Positions 22,350 through 34,874 of a stretch of DNA of 64,000 bases are shown piece after piece. The stretch is taken from contig NC_051094.1 of assembly GCF_901709675.1 (NCBI RefSeq), forward strand, positions 5,359,001 through 5,423,000, read 5' to 3'. Origin of the DNA: Syngnathus acus (Eukaryota > Chordata > Actinopteri > Syngnathiformes > Syngnathidae). Positions within the stretch are counted from its first letter, which is position 1, and every line of letters begins with the position of its first letter. The notes under the pieces are model-generated. The model saw only the letters and a program-made list of their open reading frames with translations. It had not been told where the DNA came from and made no database searches. The position numbers were made by a program, and so were the translations under genes.

Positions 22350-23639
22350 GTTGGAGGAAAATCAATCCCCCCTCTCACTGGGGGTCGCAACGAATTCAGA
22401 AAACAAATGATAAGTCGCCTCACTGAAAATAGCCAGTGGATTGTAGTCCAGAGGAAAATGGAAGTTTGATCCACTCTGCTCCGAGCCCGAAGCATGCCGC
22501 GCCCACACGTCTACGTCAAACACGTCACATTCAAAGGCTCAAAGCACTCTCAAGCTACGTGGGGGGCGGCGCGCGCGTGTGCGTATGACCAAAAGTTTAA
22601 AAAAAAAAGGGAAACAGCACTGCCCCTTTGAGTCCTTTCATTTTTGTAACTTTGTAAATGTTCTAGACGTGAACAACAGCGAAAAGCAGTCAACTCGTTT
22701 AACTGTAAATATAAATAATTAAATCCAAGTGCGAAAGTTGGAATTCAATGAGGTGTCACTCAATTTATGTTCAAGGATATAGACAAGACTACAGAAGCTT
22801 TTCCATTCACGCCTCTCAGAATTCCTGTTGATTTTCAGAGAACGTGAGAAAATACATTTAGCCGACGTGCTTTTGAATGAAAATGAACGATGAGCAAATG
22901 AATCTGAGAGAAATGAGGGGAAAGCGTCTCCAATTGAGCCTCGCAAGCCTCGAGTGCAAAAGCACAAACCATATGTAGAATACTTTTTATTCATAATATC
23001 TATCATATAAATATGATCATAAAAAGTATCATCTTTTTTATTGAATCTTTGATTTAACTCCTCTGTGAACGTGCATTTTCCTGTCGGCATTGCTTGTAAA
23101 CACTCGGTGTAGACTGGCCAGCCCATCCTACTTTGTAGCAAAGTGACTAGATTTGAGGAGAAGGGCGTGACTTTTTTGCCACCCATACAGAGAAAGCTGG
23201 AATTGAGTGAAATGCAACCGAGTGGCAATTCTATTGACAATACCGTACATGTCTTATGTTTGAGGCAGTCCAACAAAATCTCGGACAATTTTGAACTTTC
23301 CCCCGGACATCTTTTTATCTCTCAAAAGTAGGCCATGTCCGGGAAAAAGACTGGTCACCCTAACTTACACGAATGAGCCCAATGAGTGCACACCCGCACG
23401 CCCACAGGCACACAAAGGCTTGTCCACGAATGGGCCTTTTTTTGCTCAACATTTAGAGGTAGAGGCAAAGATGGCGGTCTCAAAATAAATGGGTGTGCAA
23501 GTATTTGGATTTATGGTGGGTATGCAAAAGACGTGCCCCCCCGTGATGATTTCAAAGACACCCTCCAACATGACAGAAGGGCTTTATGCACACAGGAGTT
23601 GAACCTAGGAGCTTGTAGGACACACCAAGGAGTTGAAAG

Positions 23640-24950
23640 AGAAAGAAGACATTGTGCTCCTTGATGCTAAGTCATAAAGTCCTTGCCCGACGCCTCATCA
23701 CGCCACTTTGGCTTTGTTCAAGGCTTCTTCCAGAACGATACATTTGTGTAACAAGAGCACATAGACAAATAGTTGTGCAGTGTGCACGGGCCAAACAACT
23801 AAAAAGTATCCATTTAGGGACAAAATTCTCCACGAGATGTCTTGGAAGGTCTCGAGCGGCGTGGCTGCGGCGTGGCTGTGGCGTGGCTGCACACTAAATA
23901 AACGTCCATAAAAGTCAGTTAAATAAATAATGCAAATTTTGAAAACAAATATATTTTCTTTCATTTTTACTGCAGGTCACAATGGGAACCAACTGATCAG
24001 TATTAAGCAACAAAAGGAGAAAACAAAAATCCATTGACCGACCAGTAAGCCTGACTATTTTCATTATGATCTTGAGGTGTAGAAAGGGGACTCAGCTTTC
24101 GACAAGAGGGAGCAGACACACAAACGGCAACACTGCTTGTTACTTATGTTGCGAGTCCAAGGTTGCCTGAAACTAGTGGATGGCTATCCGACCAGCAGAC
24201 ACGTGACAGCACCACACAGTAATGGCGAACAAATTGAAAAATGACTTCGGACTCATCACGCTACTTTGGCTTTGCTGCGGGGGAGTCGTCAGAACGTTCA
24301 AGGCTTCTTCCACAACGATACGTTTGTTTAACAAGAGCACAAAGACACATAGTTGTTCACGGGCCAAATTGATAATAACAACTAAAAGGTATCCACTTAG
24401 GGACAAAATTCCCCACATGAGATGTCTTGGAATGTCTCGAGTGGCATGGCTGTGCGCGAAATAAATGTCCATAAAAAAAGAAATAACAGTTGAATAAAGA
24501 ATGCAAATTTTGAAAACAAACGTGAACTTTTCTTTCATTTTCACTGCAGGTCACAATGGGGACCCAGTGTTGTTTTTGTGGACAATCAATATTCAGCAAC
24601 AAAAGCAGAAAACAAAAATCCACGGATGGACCGATAAGCCTGACTATTTCCTTGACGACCTTGAGGTAGTCATACCGGTCCAGAAAGGGGGCTGAGTTGT
24701 CAACAAGAAGGAGCAGACACATAAACGGCAACACTGCTTGTTACTTATGTGGCAAGTCCATGGTTGGCTGCAACTTCAGAGTGGGGCCAAGTCGTTCCAT
24801 CCGACCAGCAGACACGTGACAGTGCGGGTCGGCTCGCCTACAAAGTCCAGTTTTGGGGGAGCCGCTGATGGATAATAACTAAAAAGTATCCACTTTAGGA
24901 CAAAATTCCCCACACGAGATGTCTTGGAGGTCTCGCGGATTTTCACATAT
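23640..24950. repeat. Head-to-tail array of the unclassified repeat (copies 2-4)
   Basis: Partial copies begin near 23,688, 24,136 and 24,740, about 600 bases apart for the last two. Each passes through 'aaggcttcttcca(c/g)aacgata', 'aaaattc(c/t)ccac' and 'ctgca(g/a)gtcacaatggg'. The end of one ('cggcaacactgcttgttac') runs directly into the start of the next. The single copy at 804-1,340 is the same family in the same orientation. Confidence 0.75.
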
Positions 24951-25549
24951 TGCGCGTGGTCTTTTTAGCATACTTTGAGTGAATGACTCAATTTTCAATA
25001 TATAAAACAAATATTGCAGTCTGCTGAAGACTCATTTCGGTCTTCGCGGCAGATGAGGTGGGAGGGTGCTTGTTTTGCGTGGAGCAAGCCTTTTACGTGT
25101 CCGTCCATAAAAATGTCCTCCACCTCTACAATTTAAGTTGCAGCGGCAGACCTTTTTCTCTAGAAGCAAACCAAGAGATGTTTTGGATGGGTGGACAAAT
25201 AAGTCATACATAATAAGTCAAAGAAGTCATATGTGCATGTGCATGTTGGAGCAGAGTTGCATAAAATGCCTCAGATCAAGCCAATACATGGCTTTAGTCA
25301 ATGACCATTTACGTTGATTAACCTATTTGCAACAAAGAGTTATAAGATAGGAATCTTCCACAGTGGAGACTCCACGGGAAGTGAGGGGTACAGTCAGGTG
25401 CCTCTCTCACAAACCTTGCAAATATCCTTCTCCTGCCATCTAGCGGTGAATGGTAATACTAAAACATCAAACCACAGCCCGTGCATATTTGTAGTTTGGC
25501 AGCAGCAAATTCCAATATTTGCAGGATTTATTTTAAATCCCCCGCCCAT

Positions 25550-25830
25550 TTATTTGCAAGAGCCCACTGAGGTGACCCAACTTTGGGTTGCAGAAAACCC
25601 AATTGTTGGGTTGTTTTGGGCAAAACGTATGGGTCGGTCCAATTTTCACCCAAACTGGGATGAATGTGTGCTATCCCTACTTTGAAACCCTAAACCTAGT
25701 TTAAAAGGTTACTTTAAAGCACTAATCCTTTTTTAAAATCCTAGCCCTAGTTTCAACCTCTTCTTTGAAACCTAAGCTTAGTTGAAAAACTGACTGAAAG
25801 CCTAACCCTAGTTGAAATGTGAAATGTGAA
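25550..25830. repeat. 'gggttg'-rich and 'gaaaccct'-rich low-copy repeat
   Basis: Short direct and inverted pieces of 'acccaa(c/t)tttgggttg' are followed by a run of 'gaaaccctaa' and 'cctagttt' phrases. Similar 'gaaaccctactttaag' phrasing recurs at 56,930-57,180. The family is not identified. Confidence 0.45.
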
Positions 25831-28257
25831 AACGTGAGTGAGCAACACTCATCTGCTCAATGACAGCTCAGCAAGTTAATAGCATTGAAAATTTATTGTG
25901 GTATCAGATCGCTTACACCGGTGAAATGAGACGATGCGTGACAACATCGGTCTACTGAGCCAGAATGCAAAGCAAATCAAAAGCAGTGTCGGAATCATCC
26001 CGAGAAGAAACGCAAGTAAGCAGGCACAAACGAGACTTGACAGATATACAAGATGGCGCCCATTGCTGGGCTTGCCAGGTGAACGCAAACAAACGCTTCT
26101 CTTGACCACTGTGGTAAACCAAACGGTTACATGACGGTCCCGGACTCTGACTTTTAGAACGAATGCACTGTAGAGAGTTTGCCGGAGGGAGAATCTCCAG
26201 TGCGTGACGCTTCTTCACAAGTTGAATGCAGTGTTTTGCCTCCTTGGACCATTCCAGCTCAGTGGGGCTGCTATCGTTGAAATGAGTTCAACGTGTAAAT
26301 CCCGAGTCACAAATGCAAACGGTGAGGCGATGACACTTCGAACTCTACGCGAGGACTTGAACTTGACAAGCAGTGTGAACAAAACTTTTTTTTTTAAGGA
26401 TGATTGAAAAGAAAAAAAACCCAGCAGGGAGCCGATTTGGGAACTAAACTGCTAAGGCCAGCACGATGTGAATAAATAACAGGAAATACAATCAAGCGTG
26501 CGCCCCAAAAAAGCAAACTTAAAATGGCCGTTGCTGCGAGATGACGGCAAAGTTTCCAGCTTGCCCTTGACATCCAATGCCAGCACTAAATAAACAAGCT
26601 AAGCTAGCAGGCAAAGTAAACAAAAGTGGCCTAGCTTCACACGCACGCATGCACGCACAGACACCAAAGTGCTTCAAGTTGGGGTCAGAACAGGAAAAAA
26701 AAAAACAATAGAAACATACTTATAAAAAGCTTACATATGACATCACTGTGTAAAAAAAACAGGGGACAATGTCTCCGCGCTTTGTCGTTCGAGTAGAGTT
26801 GCTAATGCTAAACGCATACAGTTTTGTTTTTTGAGGGGGGAAAAAAGGCGGCGTTAAGTGGACTGACCTTCGCCGGCAAAGTAATCAATCACTTCTCATC
26901 TAGCCAAATGTGCACAAGTGGATGTTGCGTCGTTATACTTTTGACTCAACAGGACGGGGGAGAGGGTTCTGCACTGCACAACACAACAAAGTTTTTTTTG
27001 TTGCAAAGGCGTGAGATTGGTTGTAGCTAGGAAGCCGAAGGCGATCAAATCATACAGATTGTAAAGTGCACTGAAAGCTGTCGCTAATCACAAAAGTCAA
27101 ACCGTTGTATGATGATGCACTAGTCTATACATCATGAAAGAGATAAAGAAAATGCCACCATACAATGAAAAAAAAATGGCCATCTTCCCAGAAATAAACC
27201 ACAAGTCATTTTACAAACGTCTGTCCACCATTAAAACTGTAAAATGAGCCAAGTCAGAACTATCCCAAAACTAAAGAAATGATTTTGTCTGTTCCTATGA
27301 AAACAAGTCAGAACGGTCCACATTAAGAATAAAAAGTCTCAAATAAAAATCATAAAGTGATCGTCCATCACACAAGTAATTAAATTGAATTGAATAAAAT
27401 GTCACAGCATAACTAAAGACAATCAAATGTCGAACGTCACAAAAGCAAAATAGGAAAGTGTCCTAATGGTTTGTCCATCATTACGAAAAACGACAGAGAG
27501 AGAGCTCCCAGAAAACTAAAACGTGAAGAGTTTCCAGCTGTCATCACTCAAGCAGAATATTAAAAGGGAGCAATTGAACAACAATATATCTTAGGTGAAT
27601 TTCAATATATTATATTCAATATATCTTAGGTGAATTTCATCCCCAAAGTAAATAAGAAAAAGAAAAATTAAGAATATTTCTGAACTGAAAGAACTGGAAT
27701 TTTTTTTCCAATCATCAGAGAATTGAAAAAAAAAATGTTTTGAAAACCAAGCCGTCCGTCACAGAAGCCAAATGAGAAAAGGTGCCGTCGGAAAACATTG
27801 ATCGCTCATCACCAAAAGCAGCGTCAAAACCAAGAAAATAAAAAATTCAATTTTCCATCATTACTCAAACAAGTCTGTCTCCAAAAGACAAAATGTTACC
27901 GTCCTTATTGAAATGAGAACATCCAAACTGTTGGTCATTTGGAGAAAGAAGGAAAAAAAAGGCAAAATGTCACCTCAACAGATTGTAGAACGTTTACGGT
28001 CAATCATCCCAGAAACGGTAAAAAGCGAGAAAACGTCATGAGAGTAACGTTGTGGTTTGACCTCCAAGGTGACATGAAGCCTCGGGAAAGTGCAAAACAC
28101 ATACGTGAGTAAGGCGGCTAAAGACACTGACCGAGTATAGAATATAAATCATTTGATAAATGTATCACAGACGTATAATATTGACGCATTAAATAGCTTC
28201 TTTCTATGGAACTGCAATCAATTTCGCATGGGACCAGCCACTCTCCAATTACCCAAA

Positions 28258-28394
28258 CATCTATACATATACACATATGTATACATATCTATACATACAT
28301 ATATATATATACATATATATATACATATATATATATACATACATATATACATACATATATATACATATATACATACATACATACACATATATAT

Positions 28395-28466
<72 letters not shown>
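28258..28466. repeat. Compound (ACAT)n / (AT)n microsatellite
   Basis: Tetranucleotide ACAT and dinucleotide AT runs over about 200 bases. They create Tyr-Ile open frames on both strands that are not genes. Confidence 0.95.
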
Positions 28467-28468
<2 letters not shown>

Positions 28469-28878
28469 TACACGCATCGTTTAATATATTTATGGTAGAT
28501 AAATACTGCTTTGACAATTTTGTAACATGATCTGAAATTTAAAAACGAAAACACCAAAGAAGAAAGCAGATTGGTGTAAATATCGCAAATAAAATCCAGT
28601 GCCCATGCGCTAGCTCGCTAACTTGCTAGCCTACGAGATTGCTAACCATGCTAGCTCCTTCACCCCTGCTACATCAAAACCGTGTCCAAGCTTGCAACAC
28701 GTCACATAAAAAAACAAAACAAAAAATGGTGCGTAGAGGCGAACCGCTTAGCGGCTAAGGTAAAAAAAAAAAAAAAAAGTGGTCCATCATTGTCCTGCGG
28801 TAAGCCACAATGACACAATGATTTCCTTTGGAGCAGTTTTGCCTCCTGTGGCGTGATGATGTCACAATCCTGGGCATT

Positions 28879-28901
28879 GGGGGGGGGGGGGGGGGGGGGG
28901 G
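28879..28901. repeat. Poly-G tract (23 bases)
   Basis: An unbroken G run 41 bases beyond the ypel1 stop codon. On the ypel1 transcript it reads as C. Comparable plus-strand runs lie at 32,423-32,440, 39,719-39,734, 40,129-40,151, 44,666-44,677 and 45,125-45,142. Confidence 0.95.
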
Positions 28902-28941
28902 TCAAGCGGAGGTCGCCGTTAAACAAGTGAGCCTCCAAGAG

Positions 28942-30397
28942 TCATTCCCATCCGTTGTCTTTGATCATGTGAGCCAGCTCGATGATGAACTTTCCCTCTT
29001 TGTACTTCTGACTGCTCTCAAAGGCGTGCTCCTGAAACACACGCTATCGTTAGCTTAGCCACACTGGCGACGCTTTCCTTGTTTTACAAGAAAACATTTA
29101 TTGATGCCCGTGTTAGCTTAGCCACAATTGCAAATTGCTTTTAAAAGCCCTCATTTGAATTGGGAATCCTCATCCTGACAATGAGAAGCACCCGTCTCAA
29201 AATAAGACCTTAAAGCCTTGCACGGCATTTCACAAGATTGACTTGACTTGTTCTTGAGGTCACCGAGGCTCCACTGTTGCGATTGTTTTATTTTTTTCGG
29301 CAGATTCTAATGTTTGGCAGCATAAAAGTCAATCAAGTGAAATGTATCATGAATAAAATAACTTTTTTATTCTTCCATGCGACAATAATGAATAATCATG
29401 AATCGCAGGCCCAAAATGAGATTTCGTTTTTTACCGAGAGAAAGGTTTTGTTGTCGTCACGTATGGATGCGGAGACAGATGGGCCTGCAGTCGTAAGAGC
29501 AAAAAGCGTCCCGTGCTTACAGCGTGCGTGACAACTCACATATTTCCAGCCCAGGGTAGTTTTGCAGTTTTCACAGTAGATGTCGGCCACGGCGTGAAGA
29601 CCCGTGAGGAGAACCCGCTCCTCAGCCGGACCGCAGCCCACGTTCACCCTGTCCAGCGCAGACAATGTCAATTAAGATGTTGAAGGCCCCACAGGCAACT
29701 TTGGCTCACCAAATTTCACATTGCAAAGTGGAACAAAGTTTGGCCGCTGAATTTTCAAGACATTTGAAGGAGGCCCAGAAAATACCAAATTGAACGTAAA
29801 AATCACCACTTGGAGCCAACGCGGATGTCTTTTTAGCGAGCCAAAATGGCCGCCGCCAACCGTGAAAGTGATTTTGGAGTAAGCGTGTGGCGATGGACGT
29901 GCGTGTGCGACTTACACAGAGTTGAAGAGATATGCTCTTCCTTGGCTTCCCTGAAATGACTGAAAGAGAGAAAAGAGGGTCACGTTAACACGTAACGCTC
30001 GCTCCGCCCCCATTTTCCCGCTCCGTCCACGGCACAAACGCGGTTTTAAATCTTAACCTGGGCCCGAAAAGCCCAACTTGATTCACAAAGCCCGAGTTGA
30101 AGCCGTGAGCCCGGTTGAGTGGAAACACCGGCCGGCGCTTCTTGAAAGCACCGATGGCGCTTTGGAACCACGTCTCTCGTCTCCTTCCTCGAAACTAAAA
30201 CCCAGAGCCTTCTCCCCAACACCAAAACCGTCTAATTGCCGAGCGTACGCCCGCCTGTATTGAAAGCTCGGCCGGGATACCTTGGAGATGAGCTCGTCGT
30301 GGTTGGCCAGGTGCGCTCTGCAGTGGATGCAGCTGTAGGTGCGGTGGCAGCTGGGCAGGTAGGCCTGGAAGGTCTTGGACTTGGTCATCTTGACCAT
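28942..30397 (-). CDS. ypel1: Yippee-like 1 (ypel1), 119 residues, 4 coding exons
   Basis: Exons 30,281-30,397 (ATG), 29,917-29,960, 29,540-29,648 and 28,942-29,031 (TGA) join in phase to 119 codons, the family's usual length. The start [20 protein letters not shown] and end [16 protein letters not shown] match YPEL1/YPEL2 rather than YPEL3, and the nearby mapk1 favours YPEL1, its human 22q11.2 neighbour. The Yippee zinc-binding fold is visible as the CIHC and CENC pairs, with the block [20 protein letters not shown] between. YPEL proteins are small nuclear or centrosomal regulators of proliferation and morphology, and also act as CTLH/GID-type ligase-associated factors; their mechanism is incompletely known. 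The 5' noncoding exon was not located. The reading frame stays open upstream of the ATG. Confidence 0.93.
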
Positions 30398-30798
30398 GTC
30401 CGGGGGCTGCGGCTCGTCGCCGGCGTCCGGGCCGGACGGGTTGCACCGCCGCTGGACTTGCTGGCAGAACAGACACCGGAGGATCCAAGCCAGGGCCGTC
30501 GTGGTGCCGGTGGGCTCGGGCGCGTGGCAGCTCCACGCCGACGCCGCGCCTGGAAATTGCACCTGCGTCCTGGATGGGACACACACACACACACACACAC
30601 ACACAGTAGCACGTGATGCCTTAGTCGTGTCGCCATAAAGTGCCGCGACATCGCTAAACACGTCGAGTTGCCTCAGTGAGATCATAAGTGACACGTTTAC
30701 ATCACGGCAACTCGATCAAGTAGCCGGGTTGGGAGAGTGAGAACATCATTTCCATGTCACAGACACGCGGCCAAATAAAAAAATAATAATAATCATGC

Positions 30799-30888
<90 letters not shown>
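30799..30888. repeat. (TCTA)n microsatellite
   Basis: About 22 perfect TCTA units. Confidence 0.97.
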
Positions 30889-31016
30889 GCACGGTACCTG
30901 CACATGACACGGTACCGCTAAGTCCGTTGTCAACGGTGTTTGACTGACACGGACCGACCGGGAGAGGTTGAAATTGGAACGGAATTCTAATTCAATTTTA
31001 TTGCTGGGGGATTTAG

Positions 31017-31345
31017 CGGTTGGCGGCACGGTGGAGCACTGGTTAGCACGTCCGCTTCACAGTTCAGAGGTTGCGGGTTCGAATCCAGCTCCGTCCCTCC
31101 CTGTGTGGAGTTTGCATGTTCTCCCTGTGGCTGCGTGGGTTTTCTCCAGGCACTCCGGTTTCCTCCCACATTCAAAAACATGCTGATGAGCACTCCAAAA
31201 CTGCCCGTAGGTATGAGTGCGGATGGTTGTTGGTCTCTGTGTGCCCTGCGATTGGCCTGCTGTCCGATGACTGCTGGAATAGGCTCCAGCATGCCCGCGA
31301 CCCCCGTGGGGACAAGCGGTACAGAAAATGGATGGAAGGGAATTT
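31017..31345 (+). mobile_element. tRNA-derived SINE-like element
   Basis: The head has a tRNA-like layout: 'gcacggtggagcactggtta' around a possible A box, and 'ggttcgaatcc' (31,075-31,085) matching a pol III B box. The body has the phrases 'gtgtggagtttgcatgtt', 'ggtttcctcccac' and 'ggaataggctccagca', and closes with 'agaaaatggatgga'. This family is common in fish genomes; I do not assign a library name. Confidence 0.75.
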
Positions 31346-33964
31346 ATTAGTACCAAAAGAATAGAACTTCTGAGAGATTCCACAATTACAGGTTTACAAA
31401 ATAATACAGAACAATAATATGAAGGTAGTAAATTAATCCTCCAAGTGTACCTCAACATAGTCTCTCGAACGAGTCTATAGAAAAAAACATGACCCAACGA
31501 CACAGAGACGCTGCCAGGCATTCACGGAACTGCTGTCTATCAAACACGATGAGGGCGGGACTATGACGTCTTCTTGTTGTTGACTGGCCCTTGGCCGTCT
31601 ACAGACGGCGCTGTTTCTCATTTTTCTCCTTTTGTTTAGTTACCATGAGAAAACATTTTACAGACAGAAACGGATGTATGTAGAGGTCTCAAGTTGATTT
31701 AGTGACTATGATGGTGGAAATTAACTTTGTGAAGGTTTTTTCGCGTGTGCAGGAAAGTAATGACAAAAGCTAACTTGCTTTGTTCATATTGTGCCTGACA
31801 ACACAAGAAACACGTTTTCAGTGAATTCGAAACGGTTTGCATTGGGGAGAAAAAGCCAGACATCAAACAAAAGACCTCAACGGGAAGTAGACGTGGCGCG
31901 CACACACTCACACAAAAGCGGTCAATAGACGTCCGTGTGTGCTTGTGTTTGCATGCGTGTCAGACAGCTCTCATCTCTTCATCTAATTAGCCCACCTTAA
32001 TTAATCCTCGCGCACTCCTGCTCACCGTCTGCGATGACAAAGGCTTCTGCGCCTGCGCAGTCACACTCGCAACAACACTGGCTCAAAACTCAAGTTTAAA
32101 AAATCCATGGAAACTTTTTCGACTTAGAAAACGCGTCTGCTGATTATTTGTCAACGAAAAGACTGTTTTTTGAAATAGTCGGATCCGCGACTATACAACA
32201 CCTTTGTTTACTTAATTGACCACGCTGTCCTCAACATGTTTAAATACGCGTTTAACGTCGACACCAAAGACAGTTTTTTTTTTTTTTTAAGGATTTTAAT
32301 TTGTCGCCTCTTTATTTTGCCAAGGTAAGGGACAAGCGGGATGAATTGCTTCAGGTGGCAAAAAAAGTACACCCCCACATACCACCAAGATGCACGAAGC
32401 GCATTTTGTTAACAAAATAGGCGGGGGGGGGGGGGGGGGGTCATGTTATGTCACGCTAATTTTGGGGTGGCAAAAGTCATAAAAAAATACAAAGAGCAAC
32501 TGGTAACAAAACGCAAGACCCAGCACGGTTCGGGCAACCGGAGCCACCGCGACCTCACGACACCTGTAATGTCGTTGATTATAATCAATACAACTTATAA
32601 GTTTAACAACTGTGTTAACCTGCTATGTTGAACACGACATTTAATTCGCCTTGCAGGTAAGAAAGAAATACACTAAGAGAAGAAAGTGAGCTGGTAAAAA
32701 GGCAACAACGCAACATGCTTTTCCCAATCATGGTTCGGGCACCTGAAGCCTCTACGACCCCACACCACCTTTCTTGACGAGCTTTTTTAAGTTTAGTCGT
32801 CACACCGAAGCTGCTCTATTTCTTCTTTTTTTTTTTGACAAAATACAGTTTGTCAGGTTGCGTCGGCGTCGAACTAGTCAAGACAACAATGCTACCATAT
32901 TAAACTGCATTATCACAAACAATAGCTCATTCGTGTTCATTGCCTTGTTGCTTCTTTTGTTTGTAGCACAGGTACGAATGGGGAAAAAAAGCGAGGAAGC
33001 GATCAGAGCAAATAACAAAGAAGCGAGCGCACTCGCATGAGAAGTGCAGACAAAAGCCTCTCTGCCCCACGACACCAATCAAGACTTTAATCAACAAAAA
33101 CTCGCGTACTTTCGACTCTTTTGTGTCAACTCCTTGACGACGATTCAGCTCGGAGCAACAGCGCGATCATTTTTCACAACTTGTTTCCAGACCCGTGATG
33201 CCGCCACGACAGCACACATTTAGTTGTATTTCTCGGTTGATTTTCCGGGGGGAAAAAAACAAAAAACAAAACACTGATTTCTAATAAGTGTTGTCACGCA
33301 CCTGAATGTTTGTTGAGACGGACGACAGCCTGTCGAGTTCGGAAACACCCGAACGCAACACAAGCTCCTTGTTGTCGACTCGTCACAATCTCCTCGTAAA
33401 AGTCATCGTGTTCGATTCCTGTCCATGTGTGGAAGTGTGTCGGGTTCGTGCTCGCATTTTGGCCCCCACGCGTGCTTTTGTTGTCTTTTGTTGTGCACGT
33501 CTGGCACTGGTCTGACCGCTTTGGCACGAAAACGTCACCCACGCGGGAGGGCGCTGCAAAGATGATTGACGGCCACACTGTCCAATCAATAGCGGCGCTG
33601 CCTTCACGTCCCCCTGGAAAGATGGAAAGCTACGCATTCAGATGTTTTTTTTTTTAACCCCCGGAACATCCTGCTTTTTTTTCTTCTTTCTTAGCCACAC
33701 TTAAATATTACTATCTTCACATTAATAGCTGTTCACATTAATAGGTAGCTGTTTTGAACAGTGATTTAGTTGTATTAATTTACTTATAACTGCTTTTAAT
33801 TGTCGGACGTGCACCATATTTTAAAAAACATCATATTGTTAATCTGATTATCATGATTGCTCTTATTCGTAAAATTAACGTTGTTTTGTGTGACAGAATA
33901 GAAAGATAAATGTCATTTATTGGTGGATAAAAGGCTCAAAAAGCCCCTTATGACGAAAAAGACG

Positions 33965-34874
33965 TGGACTCAGATTTCCCGCGCCCGGACGCGGGTCACT
34001 GGGGGCCCCTCTGGAGCCAGGCCTGGAGGTGGGGCTCGAAGGCGAGCGTCTGGTGGCCGGGCCTTCGCCCATGGGGCACAGCCCAAAAAGGAAACGTGGG
34101 TCCCCCTTTCCATGGGCTCACCACCTGTGGGAGGGGCCAAAGGGGTCGGGTGCATTGTGAGCTGGGCGGCGGCCAAAGGCAGGGACCTTGGCGGTCTGAT
34201 CCCCGGCTGCAGAAGCTGGCTTTTGGGACATGGAATGTCACCTCTCTGGCCGGAAAGGAGCCCGAGCTGGTGTGCGAGGCAGAAAAGTTCTGACTAGATA
34301 TAGTCGGACTTGCCTCCACACACAGTTTGGGTTCCGGTACAAGCCCTCTCGAGAGGGCCTGGACTCTCTTCCGCTGAGCTAAAAGGCAAAGCTCTCAATT
34401 TATCGGTCGATTTACGCTCCTACCCTCACCTATGGTCACGAGCTATGGGTCGTGACCAAAAGAACGAGATCCCGGATACGAGCGGCCGAAATGAGTTTCC
34501 TCCGCAGGATGTCCGGGCTCTCCCTTAGGGATAGGGTGAGAAGCTCGGTCATCCGGGAGAGACTCGGAGTAGAGTCGATGCTCCTCCACGTTGAGAGGAG
34601 CCAGATGAGGTGGCTCGGGCATCTCATCAGGATGCCTCCTGGACGCCTCCCTGGGGAGGTGTTCCGGGCATGTCCCACCGGTAGGAGACCCCGTGGATGA
34701 CCCAGGACGCGCTGGAGAGACTATGTCTCTCAGCTGGCCTGGGAACATCTTGGGATCCCCCGGGATGAGCTGGATGAAGTGGCTGGGGAGAGAGAAATCT
34801 GGGAGTCCCTCCTAAAGCTGCTGCCAGCGCGACCTGACCCCGGATAAGCGGAAGAAGATGGATGGATGGATATT
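33965..34874 (+). mobile_element. Internally deleted LINE with (ATGG)n tail
   Basis: The 5' half carries the start of an endonuclease frame (FGTWNVTSLAGKEPELVCEA at 34,227-34,286). After 34,390 it jumps to the C-terminal region, with MSFLRRMSGLSLRDRVRSSV, QMRWLGHLIRMPPGRLPGEV and a conserved arginine-rich end. The whole reverse-transcriptase core is missing. The 3' end is 'ataagcggaagaag' followed by ATGG repeats. Family assignment is left open. Confidence 0.75.

Larger units (their letters stand above)
22350..28941. other. Spacer between the lectin gene and ypel1
   Basis: No gene is recognised in 6.6 kb. The first 250 bases form the 5' flank of the lectin gene. Named repeats are listed separately. 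From 27,100 to 28,080 there is an irregular series of diverged blocks sharing 'tccatcat(t/c)ac' followed by 'aaaagcaaaat', which looks like an old tandem array. Part of the right end should be the ypel1 3' UTR. Confidence 0.5.

Noticed and set aside
22719-23288. 189-residue minus-strand open frame
   Set aside because: No recognisable domain, biased AT-rich composition and no flanking splice logic; treated as chance.
28153-28530. Overlapping Tyr-Ile-rich open frames
   Set aside because: Produced by the AT/ACAT microsatellite on both strands.
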